Assembly (NCBI GenBank): GCA_934655875.1
Contig: CAKUHB010000018.1
Location: 1-50,998 of the forward strand
Length of the DNA: 50,998 bases
Source of the DNA: an uncultured Oscillospiraceae bacterium
GTDB lineage: Bacteria > Bacillota > Clostridia > Oscillospirales > Oscillospiraceae
Direction of reading: 5' to 3'
Under the pieces are notes generated by a model. It did not search any database and had not been told where the DNA came from. It was given only the letters and a program-made list of their open reading frames with translations. Both the position numbers and the translations under genes were made by a program. Of this stretch, positions 43,722 to 50,998 are shown in pieces; within the stretch, counting starts at the first letter, position 1, and each line of letters starts with the position of its first letter.

Positions 43722-44357
43722 ATGGAAAATGACGCACTCCCGCAATATATGCGGATCGCCGCTTCTGTTGCCGAGCGGATCGCGGAGGGACAGTTTGCCG
43801 AGGGGGAAAAGCTCTCCGGCCGGTCAAAGCTGTCGTCCGAATATGCGGTCTCGCCGGAGACCATCCGCAAGGCCGTGCAGCTGCTGCGCGACATGCGCGT
43901 GGTCAGCGTCAAGGAGCAGAGCGGCGTCTATGTCCTCTCGGCGGACAATGCCCGCCGGTATCTGCATACCATGCAGGCCAGAAACGCACTGGTCGACAAA
44001 AAATGCAGGCTCCGCGCGCTTCTGGAGCAGCAGGAGACGCTGACGAAGCAGGTCTCGGAGCTGTGCCGCAGCATTCTGGACGAGGGCATTCTCCCCGTGC
44101 AGGCGGAGCAGAGTCTGCCGAACTACGCCGTCCGTGTCCCGGACGGCTGGGCGGAAGCGGGGCGCAATCTCGGCGAGCTGCATTTCTGGCAGGCGACCGG
44201 AGCGACAGTCGTCGCGATCCGCCGCGGCGGGACGACGATCCTCTCACCGGGGCCGTATGCGGAGCTGTATGCGGGCGACAGCGTCATCTTTGTCGGTGAC
44301 GCGGACACGCGCGAAGCGGTCGCGCGGTATTTTTCGGAAACAACACAAAAAACATGA
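43722..44357 (+). CDS. GntR-family regulator with C-terminal RCK_C (TrkA-C) domain, BusR-like
   Basis: The 211-residue protein has a GntR winged helix (about residues 8-75; LSGRSKLSSEYAVSPETIRKAVQ), a central coiled coil about 85-118, and an RCK_C/TrkA-C domain about 130-208 (GRNLGELHFWQATGATVVAI, then LSPGPYAELYAGDSVIFVGD). The same three-part layout and length occur in BusR, a repressor of osmolyte uptake that binds cyclic di-AMP through its RCK_C domain. A sodium:solute symporter follows 43 bp downstream, which fits an osmotic role. GGGGGG precedes the ATG. Binding of c-di-AMP here is inference. Confidence 0.88.
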   Translation: MENDALPQYMRIAASVAERIAEGQFAEGEKLSGRSKLSSEYAVSPETIRKAVQLLRDMRVVSVKEQSGVYVLSADNARRYLHTMQARNALVDKKCRLRALLEQQETLTKQVSELCRSILDEGILPVQAEQSLPNYAVRVPDGWAEAGRNLGELHFWQATGATVVAIRRGGTTILSPGPYAELYAGDSVIFVGDADTREAVARYFSETTQKT

Positions 44358-44358
44358 A

Positions 44359-44381
44359 CCGGCGAACCATGTGTTCGCCGG
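44359..44381 (+). other. Intercistronic hairpin before the symporter gene
   Basis: CCGGCGAAC and GTTCGCCGG form a 9-bp perfect stem with a 5-nt loop directly after the regulator stop codon and 10 nt before the symporter ribosome-binding site. It has no T run, so it may stabilise or process the transcript. Confidence 0.5.
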
Positions 44382-44400
44382 AAGAGAAAGGAGCTCACGC

Positions 44401-45852
44401 ATGGTTCATAATGAACTGCACGCAATCGATCTGGCGATCATCGCAGCCTATCTGATCGCCATGGTGCTCGTCGGCCTTGTTGTTGTCAAGAAGGTCAAGA
44501 GCATGGACGACTATTATCTTGGAGGGCGCTCCTTCGGGCCGCTGGTTCTGATGGCTACCGTATGCGCAACCATCATCGGCGGCAGCGGCCTGATGGGGCG
44601 CGCTGGCGTGGCATATTCCAGCGGCTTCAAGGCCATCATGACGGCGCTGCCGTATCTGCTCGGCATGTTCATTTTCTCGGGCTTTGCCGGGCGCATCTCG
44701 GACGTCGGCATGAAGTTTAACGTCACGTCCATCCCGGATCTGTTTGAAAAGCGCTTCGGCAAAACGGCCAAGGTCGTGCTGGGCTGCCTGATCGCGTTCA
44801 CCATGATGGGGACGGTCGCTTCGCAGGTCACAGCGACGGCGACGATCATCAACATGCTCGGCGGCGAGATCGGCATTTCCTATGAGATGGGCGCGCTGAT
44901 CGCCTGCCTGGTCTTTATCGTATATACGGCGACGTCCGGCCTGTTCGGCGTTATTTATACGGATGTGTTCCAGTTTGTCATGCTCATCCTGTTCGTCTAT
45001 ATCCTGATCCCGGCGTCCTCGCTGGCAAAGCTCGGCGGCATCGGCAATTTCCTGCAAAATCTTGCGCCGGAGCTGTCAAAGCCGTATCTGGACGGCAGCA
45101 TCGTGGGCGATATCATCACCTATTTTGTCTTTACGCTGGCAGGCGCGGAGATGTGGCAGCGCGCCTTTGCGGCCAAAAACCGCAAGGCAGCCAAGGAGGG
45201 GCTGTTCCTCGGGACGCTGGTCTACGGCCTGACCATTCCTCTCGTCTGGTTCATGGGCGTGGTCGCGCACCAGCTTGTTCCGGCGGCAAAGCTCGCGGCC
45301 TATGGCTCGACCGATGCGGTCGTCCCGGCACTGGCGATCGAAATTCTGCCGGTTGGCCTGACGGGCCTTGCGCTGGCGGGCATTCTGTCCGTCATCATGT
45401 CGACGGCGGACAGCTATCTGATCGTCTCCGTGCAGACGTGCGTGCATGATATCTACAAGGTCTTCCGGCCCGATACACCGGAAAAGAAGGAGCTGCGGCT
45501 GACGCGGGTGTTCGCGGTCATTCTGCCGCTGGGCGCGCTCTTTATCGCGCTGTATATCAAGAATGCGTACAATATCCTGATGTTCGCGTGGAGCTTCTAT
45601 GCCGCTGCGGCGGGCCTGCCTGCGTTTGCGGCGCTCTACTGGAAAAAGGCGACGAAGGCCGGCATTCTGTCCGGCATGGGCGCGGGCTTCACGGTGACGA
45701 TCGTGTGGAAGCTGATCGGTCAGCCCTTCGGCCTCGGCGCGACGGTGCCGGGCGCGATCGCCTGCGCGCTGGCGCTCGTGTGCGTCAGTCTGGCGACGTA
45801 CAAAAAGACGCCGTCTGCATTCCTTGATCCCGGTAAGGTCACAGCGGAATAA
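44401..45852 (+). CDS. Sodium:solute symporter (SSS family)
   Basis: The 483-residue protein has about thirteen membrane segments and the SSS family features: DYYLGGRSFGPL in the first loop, VCATIIGGSGLMGRAG in the second segment and a later SVIMSTADSYLIV with the sodium-site Ser-Thr. It resembles the PutP/PanF/OpuE branch and could carry proline, betaine or a carboxylate. The ATG at 44401 is chosen for its GAAAGGAG. Position behind a BusR-like regulator favours a compatible solute such as proline or betaine; this is inference. Confidence 0.92.
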   Translation: MVHNELHAIDLAIIAAYLIAMVLVGLVVVKKVKSMDDYYLGGRSFGPLVLMATVCATIIGGSGLMGRAGVAYSSGFKAIMTALPYLLGMFIFSGFAGRISDVGMKFNVTSIPDLFEKRFGKTAKVVLGCLIAFTMMGTVASQVTATATIINMLGGEIGISYEMGALIACLVFIVYTATSGLFGVIYTDVFQFVMLILFVYILIPASSLAKLGGIGNFLQNLAPELSKPYLDGSIVGDIITYFVFTLAGAEMWQRAFAAKNRKAAKEGLFLGTLVYGLTIPLVWFMGVVAHQLVPAAKLAAYGSTDAVVPALAIEILPVGLTGLALAGILSVIMSTADSYLIVSVQTCVHDIYKVFRPDTPEKKELRLTRVFAVILPLGALFIALYIKNAYNILMFAWSFYAAAAGLPAFAALYWKKATKAGILSGMGAGFTVTIVWKLIGQPFGLGATVPGAIACALALVCVSLATYKKTPSAFLDPGKVTAE

Positions 45853-45858
45853 AAATAC

Positions 45859-45898
45859 AGCATCCGGACAGGGGAACCTGTCCGGATGCTTTTTCTAT
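45859..45898. terminator. Terminator after the symporter gene
   Basis: A 14-bp perfect stem (AGCATCCGGACAGG / CCTGTCCGGATGCT) with a 4-nt loop is followed by TTTTC. It also lies at the end of the convergent small acidic gene. Confidence 0.9.
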
Positions 45899-46126
45899 TT
45901 ACATGTCCAGCTCGTCGAGCAGGTCAAGGACGTCGTCCAGCTCGTCCTCCAGCGCCTCGTGGCGGTCGGCCCAGCGGGTGTAGCGGTCGCTCGCCATGTC
46001 CTCCGGCTCCTCGCCGTCGAGTGCGGCAAGCGCGTCCTGGAGCGATTGCAGACGGTCAAGCAGCTCATCACGGGTCAAATCGTCCGGCGCATGCGCCGGT
46101 GTCGGGAATGGGATCGGTTCAGTCAT
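45899..46126 (-). CDS. Small acidic protein, unknown
   Basis: The 75-residue product is rich in Asp, Glu and Leu, with two probable amphipathic helices (LTRDELLDRLQSLQDALAAL and HEALEDELDDVLDLLDELDM). I do not recognise the family. The ATG at 46126 has AAGGAG 7 nt upstream and overlaps the last codons of the COG2509 flavoprotein gene by 8 bp, so it is co-expressed with it. Helical packing suggests a coiled coil or protein-binding role. Confidence 0.7.
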   Translation of the reverse strand: MTEPIPFPTPAHAPDDLTRDELLDRLQSLQDALAALDGEEPEDMASDRYTRWADRHEALEDELDDVLDLLDELDM

Positions 46127-47741
46127 GGGGGTTCTCCTTTCTTTTGTCTGACAGCGCGCGGATGACCGCTTCCGCCGATAAAATGCCGTCCAGCGCGGCA
46201 GAGGTGATGCCGCCTGCATAGCCCGCGCCTTCGCCGCACGGATACAGGCCGCGCAGCGGCGACTGCCGTGTCTCGTCCCGCACGATCCGAACGGGCGAAG
46301 AGCTGCGCGTCTCCGGCGCGGTCAGGACGGCGTCCGGGCGGGCAAAGCCGTGCAGGCGCGCGTCCAGCAGGGATAGCACCTGCTCCAGAACGGAGGTGAT
46401 GCGCGGCGGCAGAACGTCATGCAGGTCGCAGAGCGTGACGCCGGGACGGTAGGTCGGCCGGACATCTCCAAGCTTGGAGGACGCTCTGCGCGCCAGAAAA
46501 TCGCCCACCAGCTGCGCCGGGGCGCGGTACGTGCCGCCGCCCGCGCGGAATGCGGCCTGCTCCAGCTCACGCTGCCAGTACATGCCGCCGAGCGTCGACT
46601 TGTCCGGGAAATCCTCGGGGTTCAGCGTGACGAGCAGCGCGGCGTTCGCGTTTTCGCCGTCTCGCGCATGGTCAGACATGCCGTTCGTGACCACGCCGCC
46701 TTCCTCCGAAGCCGCGGCGACGACGCTGCCGCCCGGGCACATGCAGAAGGTATAGGCGGAGCTGCCGTCCGGCAGGCGGACATTCAGCTTGTAATCCGCC
46801 GCGCCAAGGCCCGGCGCGTCCGCGAATGCGCCGTACTGGCTCTCATTGATCATCCGCTGCGGGTGCTCGATGCGCACGCCCATGGAAAACGGCTTCGGCT
46901 CCATCACGACGCCCATCGCGTGCAGCGTCTCGAACGTGTCGCGGGCGCTGTGGCCGATGGCAAGCAGGACGGTATCGGTCGGGATGACCTGCTCTGCGCC
47001 CGCGCATGCGGCGCGGACGGCCGTCACGCGGCCGTTCTGCGTCTCGATAGCGGTCAGCTTCGTGCCGAACTGAACCTCGCCGCCGTAATGCTGAATTTTT
47101 TCACGCAGATTCTGCACGACGGTCACCAGTTCGTCCGTGCCGATGTGCGGCTTGGCGTCATACAGAATGTCTGCGCTGGCGCCGGCTTCTGCAAACTGCT
47201 CAAGGATCCAGCCAATGCGCTCATTTTTGACGCCGGTGTTGAGCTTGCCGTCCGAGAACGTCCCGGCGCCGCCCTCGCCGAACTGCACGTTGCAGTCCGG
47301 ATCCAGTTTGCCGGTCTGCCAGAACCGCAGAACCTTTTCATGGCGCGTTTTCGCGTCCTGCCCGCGTTCCAGCACGATCGGCCGCAGGCCGGCCATGCTC
47401 AAAACGAGCGCGGCAAACATGCCAGCCGGGCCGAAGCCGGCGATCACGGGCCGCCGCACCGGGAGCGCTGCGGGCTGCGGGACAGAATAGGTATAATCCT
47501 GTGCGATCGACGCTTTCTGGCAGTGCGCCATCTTGAGAATTTTGTCTTCCCGGCCCTTGACGGCCACGTCGACGGTATAGATGATACGCACGTCGCTTTT
47601 TTTGCGTGCGTCAACGGATCGTTTTTTGAGATCCAGCTGCTTGATCTCTGCCGGGGAGATGCGCAGCTGCCGCGCGGCTGCCTGTACGAGCCGCGCCATG
47701 TCGCCGTCCGGCGGCAGAGACAGATCACGAATGCGGATCAT
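46119..47741 (-). CDS. FAD-dependent dehydrogenase of the COG2509 type
   Basis: The 540-residue flavoprotein has a short N-terminal domain (residues 1 to about 95, starting MIRIRDLSLPPDGD) and then an FAD-binding Rossmann fold with PVIAGFGPAGMFAAL (98-112). RFWQTGKLDPDCNVQFGEGGAGTFSDGKLNT-type sequence follows, typical of the uncharacterised COG2509 dehydrogenases. GEGAGYAGGITSAALDG near the end is the second FAD contact. The ATG at 47741 has AGGAGG upstream and overlaps the stop of the previous flavoprotein gene as ATGA. Substrate unknown. Confidence 0.9.
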   Translation of the reverse strand: MIRIRDLSLPPDGDMARLVQAAARQLRISPAEIKQLDLKKRSVDARKKSDVRIIYTVDVAVKGREDKILKMAHCQKASIAQDYTYSVPQPAALPVRRPVIAGFGPAGMFAALVLSMAGLRPIVLERGQDAKTRHEKVLRFWQTGKLDPDCNVQFGEGGAGTFSDGKLNTGVKNERIGWILEQFAEAGASADILYDAKPHIGTDELVTVVQNLREKIQHYGGEVQFGTKLTAIETQNGRVTAVRAACAGAEQVIPTDTVLLAIGHSARDTFETLHAMGVVMEPKPFSMGVRIEHPQRMINESQYGAFADAPGLGAADYKLNVRLPDGSSAYTFCMCPGGSVVAAASEEGGVVTNGMSDHARDGENANAALLVTLNPEDFPDKSTLGGMYWQRELEQAAFRAGGGTYRAPAQLVGDFLARRASSKLGDVRPTYRPGVTLCDLHDVLPPRITSVLEQVLSLLDARLHGFARPDAVLTAPETRSSSPVRIVRDETRQSPLRGLYPCGEGAGYAGGITSAALDGILSAEAVIRALSDKRKENPHD

Positions 47742-48961
47742 CGGGATTCCTCCTGTTTTCCAAGCTGTCCGGCCACATAGCCGGAGGACCATGCCCACTG
47801 CAGGTTGTAGCCGCCGCAGTCGCCGTCAATGTCGAGAACCTCGCCGCAGGCGAAAACGCCGGGCGCGAGCCTGCTTTCGAGCGTGTCCGCGCGGAACTCC
47901 GCCGTCCGGACGCCGCCTGCGGTCACCTGCGCGCTCTCAAAGCCGGAGACGCCTGTGACGGACAGGGAAAAATATTGAACGGTTCGGGCAAGATCGGTGA
48001 GCGTCTGCATGGAAACAGATGAAAGCGGCTGCGCGCCGAGACCGCAGGCGCGGCAGAGCGTCTTGCCGAGCCGCGGATGCAGCATGCCGGCCAGCAGCTC
48101 TTCCCCGGCGAGCGCCGGGAATGCCGCCTGCCGCGCGCGCAGAAGCGCCAGCACCTGCCCGGGCGAATAGTCCCGCAGGAAGTTCAGCAGCAGCTCCGCA
48201 CCGGGCGCGGCCATCGCGGCGGCGCGCGAAAGCGTGAATGCCACGGGGCCGGAAACGCCGGTCTCGGTGAACTGTACCTCGCCGGCGTCCTGCTGCACGG
48301 TCTTCCCTCCAATGCGAAGCCGCAGCAGACAGTCGGCACGCACGCCCTTCAGCCCGCGGATGGGGCCGGGGTCGGTGCGGATCTGGGTGAGACTGGGATG
48401 CAGGGCAGTGCGGCTGTGGCCGAGCTGCGAAAGAAGCTCGTAGCCTGCCATCGTGCCGCCCAGCGCCCGTCCTGCGCAGCCGCCGCAGGCGACAATCAGC
48501 TTGTCGCCGAAAAAGCCCGCGCCGTCCGCGCCGGTCACCTGATAGCCGCGCGCCTTCTTTTTGACCGTCTGCGCGTCAAAGCCGCTGACGATCTGCACGT
48601 CTGCCTGCTCCGCGGAAAAGCGCAGCACATCTACAACGCTGTTGGCCTGATCGGAGAGGGGATATACGCGGCCGGAGGGCTCCTCCACGGTCAGAAGGCC
48701 GTGCGCGTGGAAAAAGTCCAGCGTCCGCTGCACGTCAAAGCGGGCCAGCGCCGCGCGGGAAAACCCGGCGTCCTGCCCGTGGTAATTTTCGGGCGTCAGA
48801 TGGGTATTTGTCAGATTGCAGCGGCCGTTGCCGGTAGCAAGGAGCTTGCGTCCGACGCGCGACTGCCGCTCAAGGATGGTGACGGTGTTGCCGGGGGTCT
48901 GCGCGGCGGACAGCGCCGCCATCAGACCGCTGGCGCCGCCGCCGAGGATCAAAACTTTCAT
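47738..48961 (-). CDS. BaiN/HI0933-family flavoprotein
   Basis: The 407-residue protein begins with a dinucleotide-binding GGGASGL (residues 7-13) and has RVGRKLLATGNGRCNLTN and a C-terminal GEVLDIDGDCGGYNLQWAWSSG, both hallmarks of the BaiN/RdsA/HI0933 family. A role in bile acid or other alkene reduction has been proposed for one member; no such substrate can be assigned here. It is the first gene of a three-gene unit with the COG2509 protein and the small acidic protein. Confidence 0.92.
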   Translation of the reverse strand: MKVLILGGGASGLMAALSAAQTPGNTVTILERQSRVGRKLLATGNGRCNLTNTHLTPENYHGQDAGFSRAALARFDVQRTLDFFHAHGLLTVEEPSGRVYPLSDQANSVVDVLRFSAEQADVQIVSGFDAQTVKKKARGYQVTGADGAGFFGDKLIVACGGCAGRALGGTMAGYELLSQLGHSRTALHPSLTQIRTDPGPIRGLKGVRADCLLRLRIGGKTVQQDAGEVQFTETGVSGPVAFTLSRAAAMAAPGAELLLNFLRDYSPGQVLALLRARQAAFPALAGEELLAGMLHPRLGKTLCRACGLGAQPLSSVSMQTLTDLARTVQYFSLSVTGVSGFESAQVTAGGVRTAEFRADTLESRLAPGVFACGEVLDIDGDCGGYNLQWAWSSGYVAGQLGKQEESR

Positions 48962-48993
48962 ATGGTTGTCCTCTGATTTGGATATTTGATATC

Positions 48994-49022
48994 AGTATAC
49001 TCGTTTTTGGCGGAAAAGCCAA
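48994..49022 (-). promoter_or_regulatory. Promoter of the flavoprotein operon
   Basis: On the - strand TTGGCT (49017-49022) and TATACT (48994-48999) are 17 bp apart. Confidence 0.65.
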
Positions 49023-49032
49023 GCGCATCGGA

Positions 49033-49061
49033 TTGCATTTTCCGCACGCGCCTGCTAAAAT
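49033..49061 (+). promoter_or_regulatory. Promoter of ylmH
   Basis: TTGCAT (49033-49038) and TAAAAT (49056-49061) are 17 bp apart, back to back with the flavoprotein promoter. Confidence 0.65.
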
Positions 49062-49084
49062 GGCAGCGGAACGGAGGGGACTGC

Positions 49085-49870
49085 ATGGACAAACGCGAAC
49101 AGATCGCCCGCATGGCGCAGAATAAGGACGACGAGATCCTGCTGGCAAAGCTCTACGAGCGCATGACGACGGCGCAGGCGCGCAATATCCCGGCGGTATC
49201 GGGCTTTCTCTCGAAGCGCGAGCAGATGCTGGCGCAGGAGCTGCTGCGCGGGCAGGAGATCTGCTTTTTCGGCGGCCCGGAGCTGGCCGAGCGCGAGATC
49301 TGCTGCTATCTGCCGGACTATCTGGACAGCAGCTGGCTGACCGGGGACGACGGCCCCATCGCCGCCGTGCGCGCCGTATATTTTGCGGGCGACACGCTGA
49401 CGCACCGGGATTTTCTCGGCGCGCTCATGGGCTGCGGCGTCAAGCGGGAGACGGTCGGGGATATCTATGTGTCCGAGGGCAGCTGCGATTTTCTCGTGAC
49501 GCGCGAAATTCTGCCGTATCTGCTGCAAAATTTCCTTTCCGCAGGCCGGACAAAGCTGCACGTGGAACGGATCGCGCTGGACGAGATCCGGGTGCCGGAG
49601 CAGAAGGTCAAGATCGTCCGCGATACCGTGCCGTCTTTGCGGCTGGACGGGATCGTTTCCTCCGGCTTTTCCATCAGCCGCGGCAAGGCCGCGGACTATA
49701 TCGCAGCCGGCAAGTGCGAGCTGAACTATGCGCCCTGCATGAAGGGCGACAAGCAGACGGCGGAGGGCGACGTGATCACCGTCCGCGGGCTCGGCAAGAT
49801 CCGTCTGGAGACGATCGGCGGCAATACGAAAAAGGGCCGCATCGCGATCGAAATTACAAGATTTCTGTAA
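49085..49870 (+). CDS. ylmH: YlmH-family RNA-binding protein with S4 domain
   Basis: The 261-residue protein is a YlmH homologue. Its C-terminal part, about residues 180-245, is an S4 RNA-binding domain (LRLDGIVSSGFSISRGKAAD, then KCELNYAPC). In Bacillus the gene lies by the cell-division cluster and the protein acts on the ribosome; S4 relatives include RqcP of ribosome quality control. Here it has no division-gene neighbours. The ATG follows GGAGGGGA. The DUF896 gene begins 11 bp after its stop, so both share the promoter at 49033. Confidence 0.92.
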   Translation: MDKREQIARMAQNKDDEILLAKLYERMTTAQARNIPAVSGFLSKREQMLAQELLRGQEICFFGGPELAEREICCYLPDYLDSSWLTGDDGPIAAVRAVYFAGDTLTHRDFLGALMGCGVKRETVGDIYVSEGSCDFLVTREILPYLLQNFLSAGRTKLHVERIALDEIRVPEQKVKIVRDTVPSLRLDGIVSSGFSISRGKAADYIAAGKCELNYAPCMKGDKQTAEGDVITVRGLGKIRLETIGGNTKKGRIAIEITRFL

Positions 49871-49881
49871 GAGGTGCTTTT

Positions 49882-50079
49882 ATGAAAAAGGGAGACATCG
49901 AGCGCATCAACGAGTTGGCGCACAAGGCCAAGACCGTCGGCCTGACGCCGGAGGAGAACGAAGAGCGGGCGAAGCTGCGCCGGGCCTATATCGACTCGGT
50001 CGTCGGCGATCTGCGTTCGCAGCTGGACAACACGTATATTGTCGACGCCAAGGGCAACAAGCGCAAGCTGCGCCAGTAA
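49882..50079 (+). CDS. DUF896 (YnzC) family protein
   Basis: The 65-residue basic helical protein matches the small DUF896/YnzC family (INELAHKAKTVGLTPEENEE followed by a LRRAYID segment). The family is widespread in Firmicutes and of unknown function; in Bacillus it is part of an SOS-controlled operon. A GAGGTGC site precedes the ATG. It ends one base before the convergent DUF1294 stop. Confidence 0.92.
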   Translation: MKKGDIERINELAHKAKTVGLTPEENEERAKLRRAYIDSVVGDLRSQLDNTYIVDAKGNKRKLRQ

Positions 50080-50080
50080 C

Positions 50081-50332
50081 CTATCGCAGCAGAAAATACA
50101 GGCAGGCCGCCTGCGCCAGAAGCAGCAGCGGAACCGTCACGGTAAAGAGCGGTTTTCGTGTCTTGTGCCGGCAGACGAGCATCCCGGCCAGCACACCGGC
50201 GCTGCCGAAGCAGGCGGCGAAGGCCAGCAGCATCGCTTCCGGCACGCGCCGGCGGTGATGGCGGGCAAGCTGCTTATCCAGCAGCATAATCCCGAAGCCG
50301 GCCGCATTCATTAGAAGCAGGGCAGTCCACAT
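50081..50332 (-). CDS. DUF1294 family small membrane protein
   Basis: The 83-residue protein has three hydrophobic segments and the segment LDKQLARHHRRRVPE (17-31), then ACFGSAGVLAGM and a CRHKTRKP motif, all typical of DUF1294. Function is unknown. The ATG at 50332 lies 10 nt after AAAGGA. The end abuts the DUF896 gene with no terminator, and the start is only 35 bp from the divergent lipoprotein gene. Confidence 0.85.
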   Translation of the reverse strand: MWTALLLMNAAGFGIMLLDKQLARHHRRRVPEAMLLAFAACFGSAGVLAGMLVCRHKTRKPLFTVTVPLLLLAQAACLYFLLR

Positions 50333-50367
50333 TTGGATCCATTCCTTTCTTTTGGAGGCGGTTTGGT

Positions 50368-50877
50368 ATGAAACGAAGCATGACAGCGGCGCTGATCGCA
50401 TTAACGGCACTTTTGTGCGCGTGTGCGGCGCAGCCGCAGTGGGAAATGGTCGCAGACGGGTGCACGCCGGGATCCTCCGGCGAACCGGGGACAATCTATG
50501 TGCATCTTCCGGCGGACGCGGTCGAGGAGGTCTTCTCCGAGCGCGGCGCGCAGCGCGTCTATACGCAGTCGGACGGCGGATACGAGATCACGGTGCAGAC
50601 CATGCCTGCGGCGCCGTCCGGCGTCATTGTGCGGCAGCTGTCCGGCTTTGACGAGCAGGCGCTGCACGTCTATGAGACGACGACCGGCGGACAGACAATC
50701 TGGCAGTTCGCGTGGTACGCCGGCTCTGACGAGGGCGGAAGACTCTACCGGGCGAAGGTCATCACCGACGGCGCATACTGCTACGCCCTGACGTTCAGCG
50801 CGCCGGAGCTGTCCGGCACGTCCTATGATACCACGGCAGCGGAGCTGTTCTCAAGCATGGAAGTGAGACAGGTTTAA
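50368..50877 (+). CDS. Small predicted lipoprotein
   Basis: The 169-residue product has a signal sequence with a relaxed lipobox ending at Cys19 (LLCAC), so it is probably lipid-anchored on the outside of the membrane. The rest shows no recognised family; a beta-rich body with VYETTTGGQTIWQFAWYAG is seen. GGAGG precedes the ATG. No clear promoter or terminator was found for it. Confidence 0.75.
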   Translation: MKRSMTAALIALTALLCACAAQPQWEMVADGCTPGSSGEPGTIYVHLPADAVEEVFSERGAQRVYTQSDGGYEITVQTMPAAPSGVIVRQLSGFDEQALHVYETTTGGQTIWQFAWYAGSDEGGRLYRAKVITDGAYCYALTFSAPELSGTSYDTTAAELFSSMEVRQV

Positions 50878-50904
50878 AAAATTGCGATTTTTTGAAAATT
50901 GTGC

Positions 50905-50933
50905 TTGACAATTGGCCGTCTGGCCGTTATAAT
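50905..50933 (+). promoter_or_regulatory. Consensus sigma-A promoter of the tRNA gene
   Basis: TTGACA (50905-50910) and TATAAT (50928-50933) match consensus at all positions with a 17-bp spacer. The spacer contains a repeated TGGCCG. Confidence 0.88.
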
Positions 50934-50967
50934 ACACACGTCGCTGAGAGATGCGGCTTGATGGAAC

Positions 50968-50998
50968 GGAAGGTTAGCTCAGCTGGGAGAGCACCTGC
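50968..50998 (+). tRNA. tRNA gene, 5' part only (isotype not determinable)
   Basis: The acceptor strand GGAAGGT, T8-A9, D-stem GCTC/GAGC around AGCTGGGA and the first anticodon-stem strand CCTGC are all present. The window ends before the anticodon. The pattern resembles clostridial valine or alanine tRNAs, but this is not proof. Confidence 0.85.

Overview
The window reads as a chromosomal segment of a GC-rich, spore-forming, acetogenic anaerobe of the Clostridia, most plausibly a gut member of the Oscillospiraceae. This is inferred from the Wood-Ljungdahl genes, a SpoIIID sporulation regulator, S-layer-homology proteins, clostridial-type FolD/FchA folate enzymes and the high-GC codon use; no rRNA is present to fix the taxonomy. 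No phage, insertion sequence or CRISPR array was seen.

Region 1 (1-15.3 kb) is a Wood-Ljungdahl cluster. On the + strand lie the end of a CooC-type ATPase, acsD, an in-frame fusion of acsC with acsE, and acsB, which has its own promoter. On the - strand lie fhs, fchA and folD (the formyl-to-methylene-folate steps) and a separate unit of a corrinoid reactivase (RACo type), a DUF3786 protein and a trigger-factor-like protein without the ribosome-binding domain. FolD lacks two residues needed for cyclohydrolase activity, and FchA next to it would supply that step. CODH (acsA), formate dehydrogenase and methylene-THF reductase are not in the window. A DUF1576 membrane protein and a zinc-ribbon protein sit between acsB and folD.

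Region 2 (15.3-19.9 kb) holds a mocA-like nucleotidyltransferase divergent from xdhABC, an E. coli-type three-subunit xanthine dehydrogenase; together they suggest purine hydroxylation with a cytidylylated molybdenum cofactor.

Region 3 (20-37.2 kb) is mostly envelope and transport: an SLH-anchored polysaccharide deacetylase, an unknown anchored protein, an NSS sodium symporter, AzlCD amino-acid exporter, a second SLH protein, a four-gene operon encoding a MacB/FtsX-like ABC system with a very long coiled coil plus a heterodimeric ABC exporter, a Ttd14-like ATPase-CYTH protein, a HAD phosphatase and an SH3b protein.

Region 4 (37.2-46 kb) has an XRE-type membrane regulator, a MerR/GyrI-type regulator with a 19-bp-spacer promoter, glutamate dehydrogenase, a serC-serA operon, spoIIID, and a GntR-RCK_C (BusR-like) regulator upstream of a sodium:solute symporter; a long dyad covers the regulator's own promoter.

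Region 5 (46-51 kb) has a flavoprotein operon (BaiN/HI0933 family, COG2509 family, small acidic protein), ylmH, a DUF896 protein, a DUF1294 protein, a lipoprotein and the first half of a tRNA behind a consensus promoter.
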